Assembly (NCBI GenBank): GCA_902802515.1
Contig: CADCMM010000028.1
Coordinates: 1 to 45,416, forward strand
Direction of reading: 5' to 3'
Origin: an uncultured Lachnospiraceae bacterium
GTDB taxonomy: Bacteria > Bacillota > Clostridia > Lachnospirales > Lachnospiraceae
Length of the DNA stretch: 45,416 nt
The notes under the pieces were generated by a model that was not told the DNA's origin, did no database searches, and saw only the letters and a program-made list of their open reading frames with translations. A program made the translations under genes and the position numbers. This document shows positions 8,491 through 15,354 of the stretch, piece by piece (positions within the stretch are counted from its first letter, which is position 1; each line of letters opens with the position of its first letter).

Positions 8491-8623
8491 GTTCATCTTC
8501 AATGAGCCATGCACCTCGCAAGCTTCATCTTCAATGAGCCATGCACCTCGCATGGTTCATCTTCAATGAGCCATGCACCTCGCACCTCGCATGGTTCATC
8601 TTCAATGAGCCATGCACCTCGCA
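8491..8623. repeat. Four tandem hairpin repeats in the aspS leader
   Basis: Four copies of TTCATCTTCAATGAGCCATG plus CACCTCGCA begin at 8492, 8524, 8556 and 8595; the spacing is 32, 32 and 39 because of a 7-bp CCTCGCA insertion. With the CATGG that precedes three of them, each unit folds into CATGGTTCAT-CTTCA-ATGAGCCATG, a 10-bp stem with one G-U pair in RNA. A related inverted piece, CATGGCTCATTG, lies at 8718-8729. The array is between the T-box terminator and the aspS ribosome binding site, so it is part of the read-through mRNA. It is not CRISPR-like: there are no spacers. Confidence 0.85.
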
Positions 8624-8717
8624 AGCTTCGCTTGCTCGGTCGCGGGCTTCGCCCTATCAGGACGAAATATGTAATGCTTTTGTGAACAAGTTCCCAACGC
8701 ATACATATTTCGTCCTG
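8621..8717. repeat. Cluster of stem-loops, including a 19-bp hairpin, in the aspS leader
   Basis: Three inverted repeats follow one another: GCAAGC-TTC-GCTTGC (8621-8635), GGGC-TTC-GCCC (8644-8654) and a long stem of CAGGACGAAATATGTAATGC (8658-8677) with GCATACATATTTCGTCCTG (8699-8717), which is perfect apart from one bulged A. There is no coding content. The 60-bp hairpin looks like a small mobile palindrome inserted between the T-box terminator and aspS (inference). Confidence 0.7.
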
Positions 8718-8739
8718 GCATGGCTCATTGCCAACGCGC

Positions 8740-8775
8740 AAAAAAGTCCCGGAATGCTTTTACACACTCCGGGAC
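8740..8775 (-). terminator. T-box attenuator terminator
   Basis: An 8- to 11-bp stem (GTCCCGGA..., arms 8775-8765 and 8755-8745) followed by six T residues on the minus strand. It is the conditional terminator of the T-box. Confidence 0.9.
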
Positions 8776-8985
8776 GAATCAACGAAATCCGCGGTACCAC
8801 CCGCATTGCAAAAAATCTGCCTGCTCTTTTATGCTTAACGCGCATCCACGTACTGACCTACTCTTCTTTCAGCCAGTCGGCTCCAGAGTGTTCCCTATTG
8901 TCTCCTTCCCTCCATCGGCACTCTCAGTCGGTGATGCCGAATTCCTGTCAAGTTTCAAAGACAGAGTCTCTTTCTTAGCTTTTTC
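8740..8985 (-). ncRNA. T-box riboswitch upstream of aspS-gatCAB
   Basis: The minus strand carries the T-box sequence GGGTGGTACCGCG (8802-8790), which pairs with the uncharged tRNA acceptor end. About 15 bases on comes a terminator, GTCCCGGAGTG...CATTCCGGGAC, followed by TTTTTT (8775-8740). Upstream, a probable stem III region (around 8850-8836) and stem I region (about 8990-8875) fill the remainder. I could not fix the specifier triplet: GAC at 8902-8900 and AAC at 8892-8890, each followed by A, are candidates for Asp and Asn. When the cognate tRNA is uncharged, read-through into aspS and the rest of the operon is expected. Confidence 0.93.
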
Positions 8986-8991
8986 TGAGAT

Positions 8992-9020
8992 ATACTACCA
9001 TATTTAAAAAATAGTTTCAA
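8992..9020 (-). promoter_or_regulatory. Sigma-A promoter of the T-box/aspS operon
   Basis: On the minus strand TTGAAA (9020-9015), 17 bases, TAGTAT (8997-8992). It starts the leader about 520 bases upstream of aspS and lies just after the stop of the lysozyme gene. Confidence 0.75.
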
Positions 9021-9027
9021 GCCATTT

Positions 9028-10578
9028 TTACTTAATAATCTTAAGTATTACCGGATCACTCCACTGGCTGTAAAGAATTTCCTCACCCTCTATCACATAG
9101 CTGCGGAGGCGGAAACTGTAGTTTTTTCCTGCTTTCAGACCCTGGATGGTGACAGAGCGCACGTCCTGCGTATCGATCAGCTCTAACTTTGTATCATCCT
9201 CAAAGCTGGTCCCCCGCACATATTGAACTTCATAACCGTCCAGGTTCTTTGCACTCTTCCACTTCACAAGCGCCGTTCCCCGATTTTTCGAAACCGCCCT
9301 GCTGATCACAGGTTTTGCCGGGAACACCGTGACCGTCACTTTCTTCACAGCCTCTTTGTAATTATCAGAGGCCATTGCTTTGACTGTCAAAGTGGTCACC
9401 CCGGCGCCTTTGGGATAAATCTTTCCTTTCTTTGCCACTGCCACCTGGGTATCCTCAGTAGAATACTTCAGTTTTGGCGTTCCTTTCACCGATATCTTCA
9501 GAAGTACCGGTTCCTCCTGCATCACTGTTCTGACACCGGAAACTTTCAGTTTCTGGTTTGCCTTTTCAATCTCAAACGTGAGTTTTTTTGTTCCCGCATA
9601 CTCTCCTTTGCCGGAGACTTTCACATAAGCGGTTCCCGCATCAGTGTTGGAGTTGTAGCTCACCGTATAATCCTTATTTTTCGTCAGTTTCTTTCCGTCA
9701 TAGTACACCTTGACTTTTGGGGTCTTTTCTTTCCCGTCATAGGTATATGCCGCTGCCGCCAGTTTTATTCTGCATTCTTCATCCTGAAGAGATTTCTGCA
9801 TACTGCAGGAAACCTTATTGGAACGGATCTGGGAGTTTTCTCCATCCAGCGGCTCTATGTAATAATAATATGTCTTTCCGACTTTGGCGGTCCCATCCGT
9901 ATAACTTTTCGCCTTTTTCCCCGTGGTGGCAATCACCTTGTACGTTCCGTTCAGTTTGGCTGCCCGTTTTACCTGATAACCGTTCCCATTCGTCTTGTTC
10001 CAGGACAGCTTCACCCCGTTGGCGGCCACCGCCCCGGTCAGGTAGATACTGTCTGTTCCCATATTTTTCCAGAAATTATTCTGAGCTAAATTACCTCTGT
10101 AGCATGCGGATGAATAGGTATTGGCAGGGCGCTCATAATAATAGCACCAGTAAAATCCCGCATTGTACGCGCCTTTTGAAGTGTTGGCTACAGTCTTAAT
10201 ATAATTGTTCACCTGGGGATAATAAGCCGCCAGCTCATATTTCATAAAGTAGAGCTGTCCTGTCAGCGTAGTATAGTTAAATCCATTGCCGGCGCACCAG
10301 CTTCTCAGGCGGGGCTGTCTTACCCCGGCCCACTGGCAGATGCCATAGGCGCCGCCAAGCCCTGTAATACCGGAGCGAAAGCCGGATTCAGCGCTGATAT
10401 TGGCCATAATGCCGCATGCTGCCGCCGGGCTCAATCCCATATTATCTGTCAAAAAGGTGAACACTGTTTTTTCATTTTCTGTAGCCGCGTCCGTCCTGGT
10501 CCATGCGGAAAGTGACACTGCTGCCGCGATCACCAGCACCGCAAAGTACTTTCGCCAGGTCTTTCCTGGTTTCTCCAT
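9028..10578 (-). CDS. Secreted phage-tail-type lysozyme with Ig-like and fibronectin domains
   Basis: 516 residues with a signal peptide (AVLVIAAAVSLSAW, cleavage probably after TDA near residue 32). A phage tail lysozyme domain follows (about 35-175): MGLSPAAACGIMANISAESGF holds the presumed catalytic Glu in AESGF, and GAYGICQWAG is typical. Then come a fibronectin III-like domain (about 183-268), an Ig-like beta domain rich in YDGKEKTPKVKVYYDG (about 275-345), another Ig-like domain (about 348-420) and a final fibronectin III domain (about 422-516). It probably hydrolyses peptidoglycan outside the cell. Start ATG with GGAGG at 7 bases, 15 bp after dapL, so it is likely the last gene of the glnA-dap unit. 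There is no phage context here. Confidence 0.85.
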   Translation of the reverse strand: MEKPGKTWRKYFAVLVIAAAVSLSAWTRTDAATENEKTVFTFLTDNMGLSPAAACGIMANISAESGFRSGITGLGGAYGICQWAGVRQPRLRSWCAGNGFNYTTLTGQLYFMKYELAAYYPQVNNYIKTVANTSKGAYNAGFYWCYYYERPANTYSSACYRGNLAQNNFWKNMGTDSIYLTGAVAANGVKLSWNKTNGNGYQVKRAAKLNGTYKVIATTGKKAKSYTDGTAKVGKTYYYYIEPLDGENSQIRSNKVSCSMQKSLQDEECRIKLAAAAYTYDGKEKTPKVKVYYDGKKLTKNKDYTVSYNSNTDAGTAYVKVSGKGEYAGTKKLTFEIEKANQKLKVSGVRTVMQEEPVLLKISVKGTPKLKYSTEDTQVAVAKKGKIYPKGAGVTTLTVKAMASDNYKEAVKKVTVTVFPAKPVISRAVSKNRGTALVKWKSAKNLDGYEVQYVRGTSFEDDTKLELIDTQDVRSVTIQGLKAGKNYSFRLRSYVIEGEEILYSQWSDPVILKIIK

Positions 10579-10593
10579 AATGTCCTCCAGCTC

Positions 10594-11808
10594 TTAAAGT
10601 TTTTTGATCCGCTCCAGAGCAGCTACTGAATTTTCGTAGCTGCCGAATGCGGTAAGTCGGAAATATCCTTCTCCGCTAGGTCCAAAACCAGACCCCGGGG
10701 TTCCTACCACACCGGCATTCTCCAGAAGATAATCAAAAAATTCCCAGGAGGACATCTGATCCGGTGTTTTCAGCCAGATATAGGGGGCATTCACTCCGCC
10801 GGAAACAGAAAAACCTGCCTCCCTGAGTCCATTCAATATAGTCTTTGCGTTATTCATGTAATAGGCTACCTGCTGCTTCAGCTGAGTTTTTCCCGCCTCT
10901 GAGTACACTGCCTCTCCCGCTCTCTGTACAATATAGGGCGCGCCGTTATACTTCGTTCCGTGGCGTCTGGCCCAGAGAGAATGGAGAGAAACATCGCCGC
11001 ATTTCAAATCTTTTGGAATGACCGTGTATCCCAGACGGGTTCCGGTAAAGCCTGCATTTTTGGAAAATGATTTCAGCTCAATTGCACAGGTACGGGCTCC
11101 CCTGCATTCAAATATGGTATGGGGAACATTTTCTTCGGATATGTACGCCTCATAAGCTGCGTCGTAAATGATCACCGCCCCGACTTTGTTGGCATAATCC
11201 ACCCACTCCTGCAGCTGATCTTTCGTGATAGTGGAACCGGTAGGATTGTTGGGGAAACATAGATAGATCAGATCCGGCGTCTCCCTGGGCAGTTCCGGAG
11301 CAAAATCATTCTCTTCCCTGCAGGGCATGTAGATCACATCGCTCCACATTTCCGTTTTCGGATCATAGGTTCCGGTCCTTCCTGCCATTACGTTAGAATC
11401 CACATAGACCGGATATACCGGGTCGCACACTGCGATCTTATTGTCCAGACCAAATATTTCCTGTATATTTCCGGAGTCACACTTCGCACCGTCAGAAACA
11501 AAAATCTCATCCGCCGCGATATCGCATCCCCGGTCCGCATAGTCGTTTTTCGCGATAGCATTCCGCAAAAACTCGTATCCCAGATCCGGCGCGTATCCAT
11601 GGAATGTTTCCGCATGACCCATCTCTTCCACTGCACCGTGAAGCGCTTCAATGATGGCAGGCGCCAGCGGCTGGGTCACGTCACCGATTCCAAGACGGAT
11701 AATGGATTTTTCCGGATGCTGCGCCTGATAGGCTGCTACTTTCTTTCCGATGGTGGAAAACAGATAGCTTCCCGGAAGTTTCAGATAATTTTCATTAATT
11801 CTAAACAT
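10594..11808 (-). CDS. dapL: LL-diaminopimelate aminotransferase
   Basis: A PLP enzyme that converts tetrahydrodipicolinate directly to LL-diaminopimelate with glutamate as amino donor, bypassing the acyl steps of lysine and peptidoglycan precursor synthesis. 404 residues, the usual length. The N-terminus (INENYLKLPGSYLF, then RLGIGDVTQPLAP), the YPVYVD and CFPNNPTG motifs and the PLP lysine Lys250 in SFSKNAGFTGTR are all present. The start has GGAGGG at 4-5 bases and is 22 bp after dapF, its pathway neighbour, which makes the next intermediate, meso-diaminopimelate. Confidence 0.96.
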   Translation of the reverse strand: MFRINENYLKLPGSYLFSTIGKKVAAYQAQHPEKSIIRLGIGDVTQPLAPAIIEALHGAVEEMGHAETFHGYAPDLGYEFLRNAIAKNDYADRGCDIAADEIFVSDGAKCDSGNIQEIFGLDNKIAVCDPVYPVYVDSNVMAGRTGTYDPKTEMWSDVIYMPCREENDFAPELPRETPDLIYLCFPNNPTGSTITKDQLQEWVDYANKVGAVIIYDAAYEAYISEENVPHTIFECRGARTCAIELKSFSKNAGFTGTRLGYTVIPKDLKCGDVSLHSLWARRHGTKYNGAPYIVQRAGEAVYSEAGKTQLKQQVAYYMNNAKTILNGLREAGFSVSGGVNAPYIWLKTPDQMSSWEFFDYLLENAGVVGTPGSGFGPSGEGYFRLTAFGSYENSVAALERIKKL

Positions 11809-11830
11809 AATTCCCTCCTCTTTCTATGCT

Positions 11831-12664
11831 TTAAAGATCAATGGATCCATCAAATACTACCTTCGCCGGGCCGGTCATATAGATCGTGTTTTTGTTTCTG
11901 TCCCAGAATATCTCCAGATCGCCGCCCCTTAGTTTCACCAGCACGTTATCTTCTGTCCAGCCATTCAATATACAGGCTGCCGCCACCGCGCAGGCGCCGG
12001 TACCGCAGGCCCAGGTTTCCCCGGCTCCCCTCTCCCAGACACGCATCTGCACCGTATTTCGATCCATGACCCGTATAAATTCTGTGTTCACCCTGTCCGG
12101 AAAATAATCACTGTGTTCAAATTTAGGGCCGATCTCCTCTATTTTAAGATGATCCACATCTTCTACCGGCACCACACAATGAGGATTTCCCATGGATACA
12201 CAGGTTATATGAAATTCTTTACCGTCTATACAAACCGGTTCATTAATTAACTGTTCTTTCTTGAATCGTACCGGAATATCCGACGCATTCAGGAGCGGCG
12301 CTCCCATGTCTACCTTCACCCGGACTACTTTTCCGTTCTCCACGGTAAGATCCAGATATTTGATCCCGCTTCGGGTGCTCACCGTAATACTGGTCTTATC
12401 CGTCAATCCATAGTCATACACATATTTGGCTACACACCGGATACCGTTCCCGCACATGGCCCCTGGGGAGCCGTCTGAATTGTACATATCCATCTCAAAG
12501 TCCGCGATTTTGGATGGCTTTATTAGTATCAGTCCATCAGATCCGATGCCAAAATGACGGTCGCTGACAAACCTGGCTGTCTCTTCCGGGTTCGGGACTG
12601 TTTCTGTAAAACAGTTCACATATACATAATCATTTCCGATACCATGCATCTTAGTAAACTTCAT
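11831..12664 (-). CDS. dapF: Diaminopimelate epimerase
   Basis: Interconverts LL- and meso-diaminopimelate, the last step before lysine or peptidoglycan use. 277 residues from the ATG of MKFTKMHGIGNDY, with GAGGTG 7 bases ahead; a GTG three codons upstream is less likely. The two catalytic cysteines are visible: Cys71 in GAMCGNGIRC and Cys220 in GETWACGTGAC. The two halves of the sequence reflect the family's two-lobed fold. The start follows the ANTAR gene stop by 10 bp, and dapL follows by 22 bp. Confidence 0.97.
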   Translation of the reverse strand: MKFTKMHGIGNDYVYVNCFTETVPNPEETARFVSDRHFGIGSDGLILIKPSKIADFEMDMYNSDGSPGAMCGNGIRCVAKYVYDYGLTDKTSITVSTRSGIKYLDLTVENGKVVRVKVDMGAPLLNASDIPVRFKKEQLINEPVCIDGKEFHITCVSMGNPHCVVPVEDVDHLKIEEIGPKFEHSDYFPDRVNTEFIRVMDRNTVQMRVWERGAGETWACGTGACAVAAACILNGWTEDNVLVKLRGGDLEIFWDRNKNTIYMTGPAKVVFDGSIDL

Positions 12665-12674
12665 ATGGCTCACC

Positions 12675-13223
12675 TCACGCCTTCATTAAACTCAGCAGCA
12701 TCTGAGCGGTCTCCGCAATATTCGTCCCACTGTCCATGCTGGTCTTTTGCAGGTAACGATGCGCTTCCTCTTCGCTCATCCGGTTGCGCTCCATCAGCAA
12801 CGCTTTGGCCTGGGCGATCTGTTTTAGTTCTTCTGCACTCTTTTGTCTTGGAGCTGTCCTTCGCTTTTTTCGCTCCCGCTCCAGTGAAAAGAGGATCCGT
12901 TCCAGTGCTTCCACCAACTCCTGCACTTTCAGAGGCATACTGATACCGGTCACTCCTTGGGGAATCCCCTCTTCGATGACTCTCTCCGAAGCTACCAGCA
13001 GCATTTCAAAAGTCGCCGGCAAATTCTCGAACAGTTCATCATACAGCATATCCCTGTACCGGTATCCGCAGACAATGATCCCCTCATTCAGATTGTCCAC
13101 TGCCTGTAGGGCAACCGTGCCGCTGGTACACGTCGCCGCCACGGAATATCCGCTTCGCATCAAAAAATTACGGATACTTCTGGCATCCTCCGGCTTCGGA
13201 AATACCACAATTATATTTGTCAT
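12675..13223 (-). CDS. ANTAR-domain transcription antitermination regulator
   Basis: 182 residues from an ATG with AGGAGG at 7 bases. The N-terminal 115 residues have a receiver-like fold (IIVVFPKPEDARSIRNFLMRSGY...), but the usual phospho-acceptor Asp position reads IIVCGYRYRD, so ordinary phosphorylation is doubtful. A helical linker leads to the C-terminal ANTAR domain (about 130-182, EELKQIAQAKALLMERNRMSEEEAHRYL), which in known members binds paired RNA hairpins and prevents termination. In clostridia ANTAR proteins often sit beside glnA and other nitrogen genes, as here, so control of glnA is the natural guess. I do not see the classical pair of hexaloop hairpins in the glnA leader. Confidence 0.9.
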   Translation of the reverse strand: MTNIIVVFPKPEDARSIRNFLMRSGYSVAATCTSGTVALQAVDNLNEGIIVCGYRYRDMLYDELFENLPATFEMLLVASERVIEEGIPQGVTGISMPLKVQELVEALERILFSLERERKKRRTAPRQKSAEELKQIAQAKALLMERNRMSEEEAHRYLQKTSMDSGTNIAETAQMLLSLMKA

Positions 13224-13239
13224 CCCAGTCCTCCTGCTC

Positions 13240-13296
13240 CATCGTTTCTGTTTCAAACTCCGATGATCTGCAGAAAATAAATTTTAAGAAACGATG
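13240..13296. repeat. 9-bp inverted repeat between glnA and the ANTAR gene
   Basis: CATCGTTTC (13240-13248) and GAAACGATG (13288-13296) are perfectly complementary, with a 39-nt loop. It covers most of the 90-bp gap and could be a processing or regulatory stem in the glnA-ANTAR mRNA; the role is unknown. Confidence 0.45.
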
Positions 13297-13313
13297 ATTA
13301 AATCAGGGTTTCC

Positions 13314-14645
13314 TTAGAATTTCATCAGATACTGATCAAGCTCCCAGGCGGACACCTGAACGAAATAATTATTCCACTCCTCCTGCTTTGCCTCGATCAG
13401 CTTCTGTACAATGTGTTCTCCCAGTACTTCCTGGATCAGAGTATCCTGCTGGAACGCCTCCAGCGCCTCCAACAGATTAACGGGCAGAGCTTCCACCCCT
13501 CTGACCTGACGGTCTGCGTCGCTGAGCAGCGCCGCGTTCTCCTCCAGGCTGGCCGGCGGCAGGATTTTATTCTTGATCCCATCCAGACCGGCAGCCAGGC
13601 AAACTGCCAGAGTCAGATACGGATTTGCTGCGGAATCGGGGCTGCGCAATTCCACTCTGGTATTAAATCCGCTGTAAGCAGGAATACGGATAGAAACGCT
13701 CCGGTTGGTGGGTGACCAGGCAACGTGGCTTGGCGCTTCATAACCGGATATCAGGCGTTTATAAGAATTTACCAGGGGATTGGTAACCAGGGACATTCCC
13801 CTCATATGTTTCATCAATCCCCCAATAAAATAATACGCTTCCTGACTCAATCCATTCTCATCCTTTTCATCATAGAACGTATTGATGCCATTTTTGCAGA
13901 GAGACATGTTGATATGCATACCGGAGCCGTGGATACCGGACTTTGGCTTCGGCATAAAGGTAGCGTGAAGTCCGTGGCGCTTTGCTATGGTTCTTGCCGC
14001 CAGTTTAAATGTCATGATGGTATCCGCCGTCTTCAATGCTTCGTCATAGTGCAGATCGATCTCATGTTGGGCAGGAGCCGCCTCATGATGGGAAGCCTCC
14101 ACTTCATAGCCCATCTCTTCCAGGGTGAGTACCATATCTCTTCTGGCATTTTCCCCGAGATCCAGCGGTCCCACATCGAAATATCCGGCATTTTCATGCG
14201 TAATGGTAGTGGGCGCTCCATTGTCATCCAGATGAAAAAGGAAGAACTCGCACTCCGGTCCTACCAGAAATTTATACCCCATATCTCCAGCTTCCTTCAG
14301 CACCTTTTTCAGCACATATCGGCTGTCCCCGTCAAAGGGTTCGCCGCCGGGATAGTAAAGATCGCAGATCAGCCGCGCCACCTTGCCTCTCTGGGGTCTC
14401 CAGGGGAAAATAACCAGCGTGTCCAGATCCGGATACAGATACATGTCAGACTCCTCGATGCGCATAAACCCGTCAATGGAGGAACCGTCAAACATGATCC
14501 GGTTATTCAGTGCCTTCTCCAACTGTGTGGTGGTAATCGCCACATTTTTTAAAACTCCGAAAAGATCGGTAAATTGAAGTCGGATGAATTCCACATCCTC
14601 TTCCTCTACGATCCGCATAATATCTTCCTTACTGTATTTACTCAT
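13314..14645 (-). CDS. glnA: Glutamine synthetase type I
   Basis: Makes glutamine from glutamate, ammonia and ATP. 443 residues, the length of the short GSI-alpha type of Firmicutes, which is usually feedback-inhibited, not adenylylated. Characteristic blocks: DLFGVLKNVAI, IMFDGSSIDGF, the GPECEFFLF catalytic strand, HHEAAPAQHEID, MPKPKSGIHGSGMHINMSL and NRSVSIRIP. I chose the ATG at 14645 because AGAGGTGG lies 5 bases before it; a GTG at 14654 overlaps that site. It heads the glnA-ANTAR-dapF-dapL-lysozyme unit, has a consensus promoter and carries a terminator-like hairpin in its leader. Its product is also the amide donor for GatCAB. Confidence 0.97.
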   Translation of the reverse strand: MSKYSKEDIMRIVEEEDVEFIRLQFTDLFGVLKNVAITTTQLEKALNNRIMFDGSSIDGFMRIEESDMYLYPDLDTLVIFPWRPQRGKVARLICDLYYPGGEPFDGDSRYVLKKVLKEAGDMGYKFLVGPECEFFLFHLDDNGAPTTITHENAGYFDVGPLDLGENARRDMVLTLEEMGYEVEASHHEAAPAQHEIDLHYDEALKTADTIMTFKLAARTIAKRHGLHATFMPKPKSGIHGSGMHINMSLCKNGINTFYDEKDENGLSQEAYYFIGGLMKHMRGMSLVTNPLVNSYKRLISGYEAPSHVAWSPTNRSVSIRIPAYSGFNTRVELRSPDSAANPYLTLAVCLAAGLDGIKNKILPPASLEENAALLSDADRQVRGVEALPVNLLEALEAFQQDTLIQEVLGEHIVQKLIEAKQEEWNNYFVQVSAWELDQYLMKF

Positions 14646-14710
14646 AACACCCACCTCTTTACATTAAAATAATATCACTGAATATTTCCTCGCGTAAGCC
14701 GAAAAATTCC

Positions 14711-14761
14711 CATACGCGGGCGTATGCATAAAAAAGGGCATCCTTTCACCGCAGAACGCCC
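14711..14761 (-). terminator. Terminator and second hairpin in the glnA leader (possible attenuator)
   Basis: On the minus strand GGGCGTTC (14761-14754), a 10-nt loop, GGATGCCC (14743-14736) and then six T residues form a rho-independent terminator. It is followed by a stem CATACG-CCCG-CGTATG (14726-14711). The terminator starts only about 8 bases after the expected transcription start. The ACGCCC of the second hairpin is complementary to the GGGCGT of the terminator's first arm, so an alternative fold is possible. It could also serve as the terminator of the upstream CBS gene. Confidence 0.6.
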
Positions 14762-14775
14762 CTCCAATCTTCCCT

Positions 14776-14804
14776 ATTATATCGGCAAAGCGCCGTCTTG
14801 TCAA
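14776..14804 (-). promoter_or_regulatory. Consensus sigma-A promoter of glnA
   Basis: On the minus strand a perfect TTGACA (14804-14799), 17 bases, and a perfect TATAAT (14781-14776). It lies just after the stop of the CBS gene and about 130 bp before the glnA start. Confidence 0.85.
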
Positions 14805-14817
14805 GAAAAAGCGGTTT

Positions 14818-15234
14818 TTATTTGGCTTTTGTCTTCTTATACTGGTCAAAACAATACGAAATAATACTTTTCCGGGTAACGATACCTATGAATGTACCGT
14901 TGTCATCCACTACAGGTATAAAATTTTGGTTCATAGACGTCATAACCAGATCCTCCATGTCACAGTTGATATTCACCGGCTGATTGTCCCGGCGTCGTTT
15001 CAACTGTCTGATGGGCATATCCTCCAGTTCTTTCCTGTCGCTGATATTCCGCCGCTTCAGCTCCCACAACAGATCCCCCTCTGTCAGACTGCCCACATAA
15101 TTCCCTTTTCGATTGATAATGGGTACCGATGCGTAACGGTGATACTCCATCTTTTCCATGGTCTGACGTACCGTATAGTCATCGTAAATGTAAACAAGTT
15201 CGTTTTTTGGAACCAGATAAAATAATATATTCAT
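14818..15234 (-). CDS. Two-CBS-domain protein
   Basis: 138 residues made almost entirely of two CBS domains (about 8-65 and 75-135), a Bateman module that usually binds adenine nucleotides. Typical ends are visible: YASVPIINRKGNYVGSLTEGDLLW in the first and FIPVVDDNGTFIGIVTRKSII in the second. There is no attached catalytic or membrane domain, so it may act as a stand-alone sensor. I used the ATG at 15234, because the frame upstream reads through the promoter; the ribosome binding site is weak. It has its own promoter and lies directly upstream of glnA, which hints at a role in nitrogen or energy sensing, but that is a guess. Confidence 0.85.
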   Translation of the reverse strand: MNILFYLVPKNELVYIYDDYTVRQTMEKMEYHRYASVPIINRKGNYVGSLTEGDLLWELKRRNISDRKELEDMPIRQLKRRRDNQPVNINCDMEDLVMTSMNQNFIPVVDDNGTFIGIVTRKSIISYCFDQYKKTKAK

Positions 15235-15282
15235 TTCGTAAAATCCCCATTCCCCTTGAGATGTATAAGTCTTAATATCTTT

Positions 15283-15311
15283 ATTATACCTAAATGCCAA
15301 TACTCAGTCAA
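15283..15311 (-). promoter_or_regulatory. Sigma-A promoter of the CBS gene
   Basis: On the minus strand TTGACT (15311-15306), 17 bases, TATAAT (15288-15283), about 50 bp before the start codon. Confidence 0.8.
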
Positions 15312-15354
15312 CGAAACGGAACTGATTTTACTTTTTCTTAAGCATTTTCATCCA

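Noticed and set aside
8491..8623. A possible CRISPR array from the regular direct repeats.
   Set aside because: The repeats are separated by only 3-10 bases of constant sequence, so there are no spacers, and no cas genes are present.
8499..8741. A small protein coded by the tandem repeats upstream of aspS.
   Set aside because: It lies in the leader mRNA between the terminator and the gene, has no ribosome binding site and changes with repeat number; treated as hairpin DNA.
9028..10578. Part of a prophage, because of the phage-tail-type lysozyme domain.
   Set aside because: The protein has a signal peptide and Ig/fibronectin domains and sits with dapL and dapF; no phage structural or integrase genes are near.
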